64,000 bases of DNA from Arachidicoccus terrestris (GCF_020042345.1 NZ_CP083387.1:558001-622000); one strand, 5' to 3'; counted from the first letter of the stretch, positions 47,342 through 56,151 are shown. Notes: generated by a model from the letters alone, not told the origin. Numbers and translations: made by a program.

Positions 47342-48619
47342 ATGAAAGTAGTTATAATAGGTGGAGGGTTTGCCGGCATGCACCTGGCCAAAGCATTAGT
47401 AAAACAAAAAAATATGGATGTTCATCTGGTGGACGTCAATAATTACAACTTCTTTCCGCCTCTACTTTATCAGGTATCAACTGCCTTTATTGAATCCTAT
47501 AATATCAGCTATCCATTTCGCAGGATGTTTCAGGATCATAAAAACTTCACCTTTCATATGGGGTCATTATTAAATGTTGATCCCGATGAGCATTATATTA
47601 TTACCACAAATGAAAAAATAGATTATGACCAGCTCGTACTTTCAATGGGCTGTGAAACCAATTACTTCGGTAATGATGCGTTGGCAAAAGAAGCGCTACC
47701 CATGAAGTCCATACACGATGCTATCAATTTACGAAACCATCTATTACTCATGCTGGAGAAAGCTTCCAGACTACCGGAAGCTGACATCTATCCCTACACC
47801 ACAATTGTTATTGCGGGAGGCGGGCCAACCGGCGTTGAAATCGCCGGTATGCTGGCAGAAATGCAAAGAGAAATCATTCCTAAGGATTATTCTAAAAAGG
47901 TCTGCAAACATATACAAATCTACCTGGTGGATATGGACAGCGCGCTGCTGCGGACGATGAGTGAAAAGGCGGGCAAGGAAGCGCTGGCGGTGTTAGATAA
48001 AATGGGCATCAACATAAAGCTCAATGTAGCTGTTAAAAACTATGTAGATCATAAAGTTTATTTTTCCGACGGAGAGATCATCAAGTCCCATACACTGATC
48101 TGGGCAAGTGGCGTAAAGGCCAATCATGTACCCGGGATACCGGCCTCTTCCCTGGCTAAAAACGGGAGGATTTATGTAAACGAGTACAACAAGGTAGACG
48201 GCATAGAAGATGTATTTTGCCTGGGAGACCAGTGCCTGATGCAAGCGGACCCTGCTTATCAGAAAGGCCATCCGCAACTCGCACAGGTAGCTATCCAACA
48301 AGGTAATTTACTGGCCCAAAACCTCAGGCATCTTGCCAAGCAGCAACCACTTGAACCTTTCCGCTATGTCAACAAAGGTTCCATGGCCATTATCGCCAAA
48401 TACAAGGCAGTGGTGGATCTGCCTAAAGGATTTTTTAAAGGATTTTTTGCCTGGTTGGCTTGGTTGTTCATACACCTCATCCCGATTGCAGGATTCAGAA
48501 ACAAAGTAAAACTATTCTTTTCCTGGAGCTGGTCGTTTTTAACGAATGACCCCACCCTCCGGCTTATTATCCGGCCCCGTAAAAAATATTTCACGGAAGA
48601 GAATACCAGGCCCAAATAA
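47342..48619 (+). CDS. Type II NADH dehydrogenase (NDH-2)
   Basis: A 425-residue flavoprotein that oxidises NADH and reduces quinone without pumping protons. The FAD motif is VVIIGGGFAGMHLAKAL at the N-terminus, the NAD motif is VIAGGGPTGVEIAGMLAEM (about residue 155), and the FAD-contact GLGDQCL appears as CLGDQCLM. The quinone-site segment HPQLAQVAIQQG is conserved. The C-terminal 60 residues contain a hydrophobic amphipathic segment (GFFAWLAWLFIHLIPIAGF), the usual membrane anchor. It is divergent from ligD. Confidence 0.92.
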   Translation: MKVVIIGGGFAGMHLAKALVKQKNMDVHLVDVNNYNFFPPLLYQVSTAFIESYNISYPFRRMFQDHKNFTFHMGSLLNVDPDEHYIITTNEKIDYDQLVLSMGCETNYFGNDALAKEALPMKSIHDAINLRNHLLLMLEKASRLPEADIYPYTTIVIAGGGPTGVEIAGMLAEMQREIIPKDYSKKVCKHIQIYLVDMDSALLRTMSEKAGKEALAVLDKMGINIKLNVAVKNYVDHKVYFSDGEIIKSHTLIWASGVKANHVPGIPASSLAKNGRIYVNEYNKVDGIEDVFCLGDQCLMQADPAYQKGHPQLAQVAIQQGNLLAQNLRHLAKQQPLEPFRYVNKGSMAIIAKYKAVVDLPKGFFKGFFAWLAWLFIHLIPIAGFRNKVKLFFSWSWSFLTNDPTLRLIIRPRKKYFTEENTRPK

Positions 48620-48658
48620 TGCTCCTGTAAAAAATGAAGTTTCAAAGCCGCTGCGGCA

Positions 48659-49276
48659 CTACTGATCTACATCAGACGCCTTCTGATTTCTCTTCTTCGC
48701 CTTGTTCTCTGCAGGCTCATTTACCTCGATTTCCTCTTCAATCTGAGAGGTCTCCATTTCCTCAATGGAGTGAGATCGCTGTAATTCCTTTTCCCTTTTG
48801 GAAATAGAAGACAACTTGATATAATAATCCTTGATCAACACTAACTCTTCTTCTGTCAGGTCTTCAACGTCAATCAGGCGGTTACTGGCTCGCTTATTGG
48901 AAGCGATCAATTCGTTGAGCTTCATCTGCAAGGCCATCGTATCTTTATTCTGAGACTGCTGAATGACAAAAACCATCAAAAATGTCACAATAGTCGTTCC
49001 TGTATTAATAACGAGCTGCCAGGTATCTGAATAATCAAAGATAGGGCCACTGACACCCCAGACGACAATAACCAGAAACGCAACGATAAAAGACCAGGGA
49101 GACCCTGTTATAATCGTTACCTTACCTGAAAACCGGTCAAATATACGGCCCAGGCGGCTCGTTCTCCGCCTTTTCGTATCCGGACCTTGCAGTTTAGCCG
49201 AATTCGCCGTATTAGCTTGGGAAGCAAGTGCCTGGTTGGCCTTCCCAGATGTCACATTCTTACTATTTTTTCCCAT
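48659..49276 (-). CDS. Low-affinity iron permease-like membrane protein
   Basis: A 205-residue protein with a charged N-terminal tail, two membrane helices (about residues 65-85 and 95-115: FIVAFLVIVVWGVSG and TGTTIVTFLMVFVIQ) and a charged C-terminal half. The segment NTGTTIVTFLMVFVIQQSQNKD followed by MQLKLNEL-type text is diagnostic of the Fet4/low-affinity iron permease family. Transport activity of such short bacterial members is unproven. The charged tail is rich in Glu. It is in a tandem with the DUF421 gene. Confidence 0.82.
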   Translation of the reverse strand: MGKNSKNVTSGKANQALASQANTANSAKLQGPDTKRRRTSRLGRIFDRFSGKVTIITGSPWSFIVAFLVIVVWGVSGPIFDYSDTWQLVINTGTTIVTFLMVFVIQQSQNKDTMALQMKLNELIASNKRASNRLIDVEDLTEEELVLIKDYYIKLSSISKREKELQRSHSIEEMETSQIEEEIEVNEPAENKAKKRNQKASDVDQ

Positions 49277-49312
49277 ATAAGTTGATTTAAATAAAAGTGA
49301 CCATCCTAAACT

Positions 49313-49804
49313 TCAGTTATTCTGTTTAGGAATAAAACTAATCCTACCACTGCTCTCCAGCATAGCCGACTCTATCGTCTGAAGATTTTCTGTATTCATC
49401 TCCAAACGAAGGCTTTGCATAAATTCCTGATAGCTAATGCTGGATGCCCTTAGGTTTTTCCAATAGATCTGACCATCACCATATAAAGGGATCGGCTTAC
49501 CTTCCAGCAAATGGCTTAACCAGTTAAATCTTGCACAAAGTCTGGAAATCAACCTGTGAAAAAGCACCATCGTCAGGCACGCGGCTGTTGCCGGAAAAAA
49601 TGCGGCATCGCCGATAATTATTTTGGAAAGGACTGAACCAATAACAATTATAATCACATAATCCAAGGCGGATTTTTTGCCGAAGATCTTCCATCCCCCG
49701 ATGCGTAACAATAAATAGCCTACCCAGAAAATAACAGCACCACGGATAGCCATCTGACTAACACTAAGAGATTCGGCCTGCCCCCAAAAATCCGCATCCA
49801 ACAT
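49313..49804 (-). CDS. DUF421 (YetF-like) membrane protein
   Basis: A 163-residue protein with about three membrane segments (residues about 20-40, 48-65, 68-88) and a cytoplasmic C-terminal domain. LRIGGWKIFGKKSALDYVIIIVIGSVLSKIIIG and LEGKPIPLYGDGQIYWKNLRASSISYQEF are typical of DUF421. YetF-like proteins have unknown function; some are linked to membrane or spore lipids. The gene is short but within the range of the Bacteroidota members. Confidence 0.85.
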   Translation of the reverse strand: MLDADFWGQAESLSVSQMAIRGAVIFWVGYLLLRIGGWKIFGKKSALDYVIIIVIGSVLSKIIIGDAAFFPATAACLTMVLFHRLISRLCARFNWLSHLLEGKPIPLYGDGQIYWKNLRASSISYQEFMQSLRLEMNTENLQTIESAMLESSGRISFIPKQNN

Positions 49805-49991
49805 ATCCGGTGTTTAATTGAAAAATAAAGGTGTGTGGTAAATGGATATCTAAATTCATACCAATCTGCAGACCGGCTTTAAGGCAGGCCGTGAATACCA
49901 GCTGCACGGGTATAGAATGGAACGATTTATGTATTAAAATAAACAGTGGTAACATCCTTCAAACCCTATTAGCTCATCAAAACACGAAAAC

Positions 49992-50846
49992 ATGCGTTCT
50001 ATCTGGACAGGTTCTATCGCTTTTGGACTGGTGAATATCCCGGTAAAGCTCTTTTCGGCCATAGACGAAAAAGGTTTAGATCTCGATATGCTGGATAAAA
50101 AAGACCTTGGACATATCAAATATAAGCGCGTAAATGAAAACACAGGTAAGGAAGTGCTTTGGGAGAATATCGTCAAGGGATTCGAAGTCGACGGGAAATA
50201 TATCGTTTTGACAGATCAGGACTTCGAGAAAGCCAGCCCGGAAAAAACCAAATTAATAAACCTTGAACTATTTACAAAAACGGAGCAAATAGATGTCATA
50301 TTATTCGACCGGGCCTATTATGTTGCGCCGGCCAAGGGCGGTGAAAGAGCATTTGAATTATTAGAAGAAGCGCTGAAAAAAACAGCAATGGCGGGTGTCG
50401 GCACCTTTGTACTCAGAAATAAAGAAAAACCCGTTATCCTGCGCTCAGCGCACAATGTATTACTGCTGCATACCCTAAGGTTCATTCACGAAATCAGAGA
50501 CCCTTCAGAATTTGTGACAAAAAAGGCAACGACAAACAAAAAAGAGCTGGAAATGGCCACCGGTCTGATAAAGACACTCGAGGGGGACTTTAATATCAAC
50601 CAATTTAAGGATACCTATACGGAACAACTACTTAAATTAATTAAAGCGAAGGCAAGTGGTAAAAAATTACCGGCCGCCCCGAAAGTATTGGAAAAACCTT
50701 CTACCGATCTCGTTGCGCAGCTTCAAAAAAGCCTTGCGCTTCATAATGACGGTAACAGCGGGAAGAAATCAGCTAAAACAAAAACCGCGGCCCGGAAACC
50801 CGCCACAAAAAAAGCAAAGCAAGTCAGTAAAACGAAGAAAAAATAA
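49992..50846 (+). CDS. ku: Ku homodimeric DNA end-binding protein
   Basis: A 284-residue bacterial Ku, which binds DNA double-strand ends and recruits LigD for non-homologous end joining. Start MRSIWTGSIAFGLVNIPVKLFSA is the family signature. The core beta-barrel and bridge cover about residues 1-230, and the C-terminal 50 residues are Lys-rich (GKKSAKTKTAARKPATKKAK), which is the DNA-contacting tail. The partner LigD is at 44156. A CinA-C gene follows after 33 bases. Confidence 0.96.
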   Translation: MRSIWTGSIAFGLVNIPVKLFSAIDEKGLDLDMLDKKDLGHIKYKRVNENTGKEVLWENIVKGFEVDGKYIVLTDQDFEKASPEKTKLINLELFTKTEQIDVILFDRAYYVAPAKGGERAFELLEEALKKTAMAGVGTFVLRNKEKPVILRSAHNVLLLHTLRFIHEIRDPSEFVTKKATTNKKELEMATGLIKTLEGDFNINQFKDTYTEQLLKLIKAKASGKKLPAAPKVLEKPSTDLVAQLQKSLALHNDGNSGKKSAKTKTAARKPATKKAKQVSKTKKK

Positions 50847-50879
50847 GCCATTTACCTTAACGCCTATTATCAAAAATAT

Positions 50880-51386
50880 ATGGGAACCCACCAAAAAGAC
50901 CAAATTCAAAAAATTGTTGATGACTGTAGCCAGTTGCTGGTCAAACGTCGCAAAAGGATCGCTTTTGCTGAAAGTGCCACCGCCGGATACCTGATGGCCG
51001 CATTTGCCTGCGCCGAGCATTCTGACGTCCTTAGCGGTGGCGTTGTCTGCTATGACGCAGCCATCAAGACAAATTTATTGTCTGTCAGCCCATCCATGAT
51101 TGACCAATTTACAGCCGAGTCTATACCTGTCACAGAAGCGATTGCTGCCGGACTGGCCAACTTAATATCTGCGGACTATCATATCGGCGTAACCGGGCTA
51201 CTCAAGCCAGGCGGCAGTGAGACGGATGAAAAACCGGTAGGAACCATCTACACGAGCATACTTGAAAAGGGAGAGAAACTCACGAATAAAACTGTCTTTT
51301 CAGGTACGCCTGAACAGATCCGGGACCAGTGTCTGGAAAATATCTGTATGTTACTGATAGAAAAAATGACACTTTCCAACCTCTGA
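50880..51386 (+). CDS. CinA C-terminal domain protein (nicotinamide-nucleotide amidase-like)
   Basis: A 168-residue stand-alone CinA-C domain. The AESATAGYLMAAFACAEHSDVLSGGVVCYD segment and the GVTGLLKPGGSETDEKPVGTIYTSI segment are typical. The family includes PncC, which deamidates NMN to NaMN in pyridine nucleotide recycling; the catalytic Ser is in AESAT. It is immediately downstream of ku. A link to repair, through NAD(H) salvage, is only inference. Confidence 0.88.
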   Translation: MGTHQKDQIQKIVDDCSQLLVKRRKRIAFAESATAGYLMAAFACAEHSDVLSGGVVCYDAAIKTNLLSVSPSMIDQFTAESIPVTEAIAAGLANLISADYHIGVTGLLKPGGSETDEKPVGTIYTSILEKGEKLTNKTVFSGTPEQIRDQCLENICMLLIEKMTLSNL

Positions 51387-51415
51387 TATCATATCGCCCC
51401 GGACAGTTTAAAACA

Positions 51416-51445
51416 CAAACAGGTCTCTGAAAAGAGACCCGTTTG
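51416..51445. terminator. Hairpin between the convergent CinA-C and PA2169-like genes
   Basis: A 13-position stem with one A-C mismatch and a GAAA tetraloop (51416-51428 with 51433-51445) lies in the 100-base gap between the convergent genes. It is a good candidate for a bidirectional terminator. Confidence 0.65.
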
Positions 51446-51486
51446 CATTGCTGAACTAGTCGATGGAAAAGATTTCAAAAATTTAT

Positions 51487-52020
51487 TCAGGATGCTGACG
51501 GTTCGTTTGACAGGTGATTTACCACAGAAAATGTTTTGCCGTCGATACCCCTGCTCGTATCCCTTCTGTAGCGTATTAATAAGGATTCCAGATCCTCCCT
51601 TGTTTTGGTTAAACTAAAATGCTGTTTCAGAAAAGTAAATTTTAATAAGGGAAAATAATATTGCAGATATTTATTAGAACAAAGAAGTTCGTAACTTAAA
51701 CCCATCATTCTTTCTGCTGCCACACTGCAACAAAGCGCCGCACGGTCTTTCCTTGCACAAACGGCTACCCGGACCATCATCCACCCCCTGTACACCGCTC
51801 CGGCCCATGAAGGCTTGGCATGAGTTTCCATGCCCTGCAGCGCCATCGCCGCCTGAAGCTTATCTGCAAAGTGATAACTTTGTTGCATACATTGCTCAAA
51901 TAAGGCCCTTAAGGCATCATCTGCCACCAGAGACCGCGCTTTTTGATAACCCAGTCCGCGATCCAGATGCATTTGTATAATTTTATTTACCTGACAGACT
52001 AATTTTGCACTTTGTTCCAT
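51487..52020 (-). CDS. PA2169-like helical-bundle protein (divergent paralog)
   Basis: A 177-residue, mostly helical protein. The start (KLVCQVNKIIQMHLDRGLGYQKA) and the segment AGAVYRGWMMVRVAV match the neighbouring PA2169-family gene at 52063, in which the same positions read LNSLIQINEDRKEGYQKA and DAYRAWMDIKDAL. It is Cys-rich by comparison and has an extra C-terminal tail of about 45 residues. It is best seen as a diverged duplicate. Function unknown. Confidence 0.65.
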   Translation of the reverse strand: MEQSAKLVCQVNKIIQMHLDRGLGYQKARSLVADDALRALFEQCMQQSYHFADKLQAAMALQGMETHAKPSWAGAVYRGWMMVRVAVCARKDRAALCCSVAAERMMGLSYELLCSNKYLQYYFPLLKFTFLKQHFSLTKTREDLESLLIRYRRDTSRGIDGKTFSVVNHLSNEPSAS

Positions 52021-52062
52021 GGTATATATTGTGGGAGGTGATAAATGATACAGATTTTCGTA

Positions 52063-52512
52063 TTAGGCACTGTCCCTAAGTGCTTTAATTTGATCATGTG
52101 CTTTTTCGATATCACGGGATTGCATCGTAATAACGCCAATTAAATTATTATCCAGATCCTGGCTATCCTTCAATACGTCATTATATGTACCAACAGCCGC
52201 GTCTTCACCCCTTTCACAGCTGGCGAGTACTGTTTTACGTTGATTGGTCGTCAGGGCGTCTTTAATGTCCATCCATGCCCGGTAAGCATCCCCGCTTATA
52301 CTTGTCCGCTCAGCCGGAATTCCGCCATAGCTCTCAACAGCCATCCCCAGATCAACAATATTACGCGCACTCTGTTTTGAAAATTGATCAAAAAGTGTCT
52401 TTAAGCTCAGATCCTCACTTTGCTCCCATGCTTTCTGGTACCCTTCTTTTCTATCTTCATTGATCTGAATAAGTGAATTCAATTTATCTACTACTTTTTC
52501 ATTGGTTGTCAT
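52063..52512 (-). CDS. PA2169 family four-helix-bundle protein (DUF2383)
   Basis: A 149-residue soluble helical protein. Recognised pattern: KLNSLIQINEDRKEGYQKAWEQS, SAYRAW-like SGDAYRAWMDIKDALT, ASCERGEDAAVGTYNDVL, and a conserved final helix. PA2169/DUF2383 proteins belong to a ferritin-like superfamily and are usually associated with stress. Metal binding is possible but not proven. Adjacent is its diverged paralog on the same strand (42-base gap), and upstream is DUF4142. Confidence 0.85.
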   Translation of the reverse strand: MTTNEKVVDKLNSLIQINEDRKEGYQKAWEQSEDLSLKTLFDQFSKQSARNIVDLGMAVESYGGIPAERTSISGDAYRAWMDIKDALTTNQRKTVLASCERGEDAAVGTYNDVLKDSQDLDNNLIGVITMQSRDIEKAHDQIKALRDSA

Positions 52513-52605
52513 AAAATTATATTTAAAGAGTTCAACATTGACAGGTGGAACCCGCAGCAGTGGAAAGAAAACTCCTCATCATCACTGCCGCTGGTTAAAA
52601 CCTTA

Positions 52606-53238
52606 TTATTTAAGAGATGCCTGGATCTTTTTGGCCATTTGCTGGTGAGACTGTAAAATAGGTAACGCATTTGTCACAAAATCGTGTATTTCAGGATTGG
52701 AAGCGTTCGCTGCGGTTTTCTGAAAAAAATCCACATCCTTATTGTGATCCTCTACCATCATATCCATATAAGTCTTATTAAAATCCACCGACTTGGCATT
52801 ATTAAGTTTGTCAATCATGGATTGACTATTACCATTGATAGCAGAAGGAATTGTTACATTCAGTTTACTGGCCAGGGATTTAAGCTGGTCATTCAATTTC
52901 GTATGGTCTTCTACCATTTTCGCCGCAAATTTCTTTACATCGTCATTTGTAGCCTTCTCCTGGGCAATCTGGCCTGCCTGTACTTCTGTCATGCCGCCGT
53001 TGGCCGCCTCGACCAAAAAATTAGCCTCATTGGTTGCAACGGCGGTCGTGCTGTCATCGATTTTCTGGTCATTAATATCCATGGCGCTATCGACACCATT
53101 TCTGTCGGCATTTCCCCCGCCTTTGCAGCCGATGAACATCATCACGGCAAACAGCATACTTGCCATTAGGACGGCACCCGTTTTAAAGCGGGCCTGCATC
53201 AGGCACCGATATTTTTTTAAACTATTATTATTTTTCAT
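52606..53238 (-). CDS. DUF4142 lipoprotein
   Basis: A 210-residue predicted lipoprotein. The start MKNNNSLKKYRC at 53238 is preferred over the longer frame (53346), which lacks a signal peptide; the hydrophobic region then ends in FIGCKGG, a lipobox. The DUF4142 domain (about residues 70-205) has NFLVEAANGGMTEVQAGQIAQEKA, DVKKFAAKMVEDHTKL and FLTN-type NALPILQSHQQMAK motifs. It is a ferritin-like helical bundle of unknown function, frequent in stress-related regions of Bacteroidota and Proteobacteria. Confidence 0.88.
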   Translation of the reverse strand: MKNNNSLKKYRCLMQARFKTGAVLMASMLFAVMMFIGCKGGGNADRNGVDSAMDINDQKIDDSTTAVATNEANFLVEAANGGMTEVQAGQIAQEKATNDDVKKFAAKMVEDHTKLNDQLKSLASKLNVTIPSAINGNSQSMIDKLNNAKSVDFNKTYMDMMVEDHNKDVDFFQKTAANASNPEIHDFVTNALPILQSHQQMAKKIQASLK

Positions 53239-53361
53239 GATCTTCAATTTTACCTTAAAAAATAGGGGAAGCCCAGGCATAAACCCTACAACCAAATCAC
53301 CTGGACTTCCATATATGGAAAAAATATGCGTTCTATTTTTAACCATTCTTACGTATGCAAA

Positions 53362-53925
53362 CTACTCTTCCATCCCTTCCTCATTAATATCATTTTCGGC
53401 AACATCCGTCAGCTTCTGGTCGGCCGCTTTTTCTTCCTCCAGAGTAGCATATAAAAGTTTCGCAGCTTCTCTATGCCCCATTTGTTTTGCCCATTCCGTC
53501 AGGCAGCCATAGGTGGCAATCTCATAGTGTTCCACTTTTTGCGCTGCCATGATTATCCCGCAATCACGTACCATTGTATCACTTTCAGTTTCCTCCATGA
53601 TTTCTGCGGCTTCTTTGGTTAAACCCGCCATCGCCTCGCATTTTTTTGCCTGTGGCTTCAACCCCAGATTTTCAAACACGGATTCGAGCCGCTCCACATG
53701 ACCTTTGGTTTCTTCCAGGTGTCCGTCAATGGCTGACTTTAACTCCTCAGATGTCGCGTTCTTGCTCATTTTTGGGAGTTCCTTAACCAAGTGCTTCTCC
53801 GCCCAATAAATATCCTTTAACCCATCTACAAATAGTTTATGAAAAGGAGACTTGGCCATTGAAGCAGATACGCCTGTTTTTTTAGTGTTTTTTGATAATA
53901 CGTTGGTGTCATTTGTGTTTTTCAT
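53362..53925 (-). CDS. DUF892 (YciE/YciF-like) ferritin-like protein
   Basis: A 187-residue helical protein: LFVDGLKDIYWAEKHLVKELPKM at the N-terminus, ETKGHVERLESVFENLG, AAQKVEHYEIATYG and a Glu-rich C-terminus with EEEKAADQKLTDVAE. DUF892 is a ferritin-like family with metal-binding Glu and His positions, induced by osmotic or oxidative stress in E. coli and Salmonella. It starts a divergent intergenic region. Confidence 0.92.
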   Translation of the reverse strand: MKNTNDTNVLSKNTKKTGVSASMAKSPFHKLFVDGLKDIYWAEKHLVKELPKMSKNATSEELKSAIDGHLEETKGHVERLESVFENLGLKPQAKKCEAMAGLTKEAAEIMEETESDTMVRDCGIIMAAQKVEHYEIATYGCLTEWAKQMGHREAAKLLYATLEEEKAADQKLTDVAENDINEEGMEE

Positions 53926-53967
53926 TTTCTTAGGTTTAAGGGTTAAAATTCATTTTAAATTAAAATA

Positions 53968-54063
53968 CAAGCCTGCTCTATTGAAATAGAACATTTCAAT
54001 GGTTATCCATGAAAAATACGCCAACTACTACATTTTTTCAATAGAATAAAACGAGCAGGCTTG
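53968..54063. repeat. Nested inverted repeat between divergent stress genes
   Basis: Perfect outer arms of 11 bp, CAAGCCTGCTC (53968-53978) and GAGCAGGCTTG (54053-54063). An inner 8-bp pair TATTGAAA/TTTCAATA (53979-53986 with 54036-54043) is separated from the outer arm by 9 bases on the right. The left side alone can also form ATTGAAA/TTTCAAT (53980-53999). The 430-bp gap 53926-54357 has no gene that I can support. It lies upstream of both the DUF892 gene and the gene at 54358. Confidence 0.7.
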
Positions 54064-54357
54064 CTTTGTTCACTTCATGAATCATTGTAGCCAAAGCCAT
54101 TCCGAAAAACGATGCCTCCAAAAATAAGTTCACTATCAACGACTTACTTTTAAAAATAATTTTACTATTTCTGATCGCCTATTTTTTTTGCGACCATTCC
54201 CCAACATTTCGTGCAAGCAACACCACACTTCCCCTCCGGATTGTAAGCTTTTACCTTACACCGGCTTTGCTGCTGGCGCAGGCAGAGATTATGGCATAAT
54301 ATTTTAAGTTATACCGTATCGCTTTACCTGAAATATCACCTCTAAACATGAATTATT

Positions 54358-54912
54358 ATGGCAGAAAATATCGTTAAACTCCTAGAAGACAGATTAAGAG
54401 ACCGCCCGATGAAAACAGTGGACCCTAACACACAGGCTGCGGGAGACGAACAGACACAATCTCCGAAAGCCCTGTATCACCGGGCGGTTATGTCTGCAGC
54501 GTTGGCCGGCTTGTTGGAATTCAGCAGAAAGGATCAGAATATGCGGGAACTGCTGTCCAATCATTCAGATCGGGATTATTCACAGCGCGTGTTCCACCAT
54601 CATTTTTCAGAACTGGAAGATAGAATACGGACATACAGCGGATATTCAGGAGGCCATCCAAAAGAGGATTTTAACTTTGTACTACAGGAATTGGTGGATA
54701 TAGTAGGCGCTCATGCCGCCGGTGATGCGCGTGCAGCAAAAGATTTCCTTTCCAACCAAAGAGCCAATATTGTCTCTTATCTGCCCGGCGACTTGCATAC
54801 GGGCAAACTGCTCAATAACAGCGCAATTGACGACAGAACCAATAAAATGCACGGTCCGTTCTCTGACTTTACCCACTGGATGGAACGAATATTTTCGACT
54901 TCGGACCAATAG
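54358..54912 (+). CDS. Conserved-looking protein of unknown family
   Basis: A 184-residue soluble protein without signal or membrane segment. Residues about 1-35 are polar and charged, then a helical body (KALYHRAVMSAALAGLLEFSRKDQNMRELL, VFHHHFSELEDRI, DFNFVLQELVDIVGAHAAGDARAAKDFL) precedes a C-terminal part with IVSYLPGDLHTGKLLNN. The LPGDLHTGKLLNN text resembles the C-terminal motif of DUF937-type proteins, but the match is too weak for a firm call. It is divergent to DUF892. Confidence 0.6.
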   Translation: MAENIVKLLEDRLRDRPMKTVDPNTQAAGDEQTQSPKALYHRAVMSAALAGLLEFSRKDQNMRELLSNHSDRDYSQRVFHHHFSELEDRIRTYSGYSGGHPKEDFNFVLQELVDIVGAHAAGDARAAKDFLSNQRANIVSYLPGDLHTGKLLNNSAIDDRTNKMHGPFSDFTHWMERIFSTSDQ

Positions 54913-54920
54913 TAATAGTA

Positions 54921-55361
54921 CTACAACGGGCCAGGCTGGTGCTGGTCAGGTGAGGCAAATGTAGGTTCGCCTTTTCCATCCCAGGCTTCGGATGACTTAT
55001 CTCCTGCCCGAGCGGGCTTCTTTTTAGCTTCAGATCCACTTTTTCTTTGGCTTCGCCGCCCTGGTGTAGAAGACCTACCAGATTTCCCGGCGTTTTTTTT
55101 CTTGGGTAAAATCTTTTGGGGAACCCCCTGAGCAGCCATTTGCCGCTCCAATTCAGGATCAACTGCAAACATCGGGTGACGGGGGTTGCCGGTCTGAGAC
55201 TTGTTATCCATATCAGAAGATGTGCCCCCCGGGACTTCTCGGCCACCTGAACCGGACAGCTGAAGCCCATTTCTGACACGCCGCTGCGTTCGGGACTGTT
55301 TTTCAATTCGCGCCAGATTTTTATCGCGGGATGTCTCGGGGTTTTTATTGGTTCTGTTCAT
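54921..55361 (-). CDS. Basic, disordered protein of unknown function
   Basis: A 146-residue protein very rich in Lys, Arg, Ser, Gly, Pro and Gln, with no predicted fold and no hydrophobic segments, apart from one patch (HPMFAVDPELERQMAAQGVPQ). It begins MNRTNKNPETSRDKNLARIEKQ and is likely intrinsically disordered and nucleic-acid binding. A rival frame in the same region (54869-55306) has less natural composition. It converges with the previous gene, 8 bases apart. Confidence 0.5.
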   Translation of the reverse strand: MNRTNKNPETSRDKNLARIEKQSRTQRRVRNGLQLSGSGGREVPGGTSSDMDNKSQTGNPRHPMFAVDPELERQMAAQGVPQKILPKKKNAGKSGRSSTPGRRSQRKSGSEAKKKPARAGDKSSEAWDGKGEPTFASPDQHQPGPL

Positions 55362-55443
55362 GATTGCTTATTGAGATAGCCTACTAAACATGTAAAGTAC
55401 ACACTATCCCAAATGCCACAAAACATGTTCCAAATGGAAAACA

Positions 55444-56133
55444 TTAACTTTGCATTTCAGACCGGAACGCATTCAAAAGCCCATCCATTTTCTCTGACGC
55501 GCTGTGCAGCATTTCTCCTATTTCCCGCAACTCCATGTTTTCTTTCTCCTGTTCTAATAAGCCGCCAATCATGGTAACGGACGTAAGGGGTGTTCGCAGA
55601 TCATGGCGCAACTTTTTAGCCCGCAGGCTATAACGGAACATAACGCAATACAATGTATTATACAAACTGAGCTGCTCAACCACAATATCAAGCAGGCCCC
55701 GGTCTTTTTTATCCAATGTGGGTGTGGTGTTGCCGACACGCCAAAGACAGAACACTCCTTTTCGCATTAAATGAATTCCATGGCTAAATTCAGCACTTTC
55801 AACAAGTTCCGACTTACCGTCATTTGCAGAAAAACACATAAACGGCAGTACCGCCAGTAAATCCGGACAAATCAGATCACTCCCATGAAAATAAGGCTTT
55901 TGGTCTTTCATACAGGAGACAAGAATATCTGAATATTTCCTTAGCCCGTCATTAAAAGCCGGATCGCCCAGCAGTGTTTTAAATTCAGATATTTCTTCAT
56001 TTATAATCTCCGCTGAAAAGACACATATTCTTAGATCAGGCCAGAGCGCAGCCAGCTTTTCACAGGTACCCCGAAGCAGTTCCATCGGGAATGGCAATCG
56101 TTGAAATTCATAATGAGTATGCGCATCCAACAT
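55444..56133 (-). CDS. GAF-like plus DHp protein without ATPase domain
   Basis: A 229-residue cytoplasmic protein. Residues about 15-160 look like a GAF-type sensor ending in a linker helix (DRGLLDIVVEQLSLYNTLYCVM). Residues about 170-225 carry the histidine-kinase DHp signature with His177 in RHDLRTPLTSV. The ATP-binding CA domain (N, G1, G2 boxes) is completely missing: the frame ends at residue 229 and no continuation is seen. It may act as a phosphotransfer or adaptor partner. The next gene is a stand-alone receiver 18 bases upstream. Confidence 0.75.
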   Translation of the reverse strand: MLDAHTHYEFQRLPFPMELLRGTCEKLAALWPDLRICVFSAEIINEEISEFKTLLGDPAFNDGLRKYSDILVSCMKDQKPYFHGSDLICPDLLAVLPFMCFSANDGKSELVESAEFSHGIHLMRKGVFCLWRVGNTTPTLDKKDRGLLDIVVEQLSLYNTLYCVMFRYSLRAKKLRHDLRTPLTSVTMIGGLLEQEKENMELREIGEMLHSASEKMDGLLNAFRSEMQS

Positions 56134-56151
56134 AATGTTGCAACAAAAATT

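Noticed and set aside
54869-55306. A second minus-strand frame over the basic disordered protein
   Set aside because: It overlaps the 54921-55361 frame almost entirely, lies across the stop of the convergent gene, and its composition is less natural; only one can be real.
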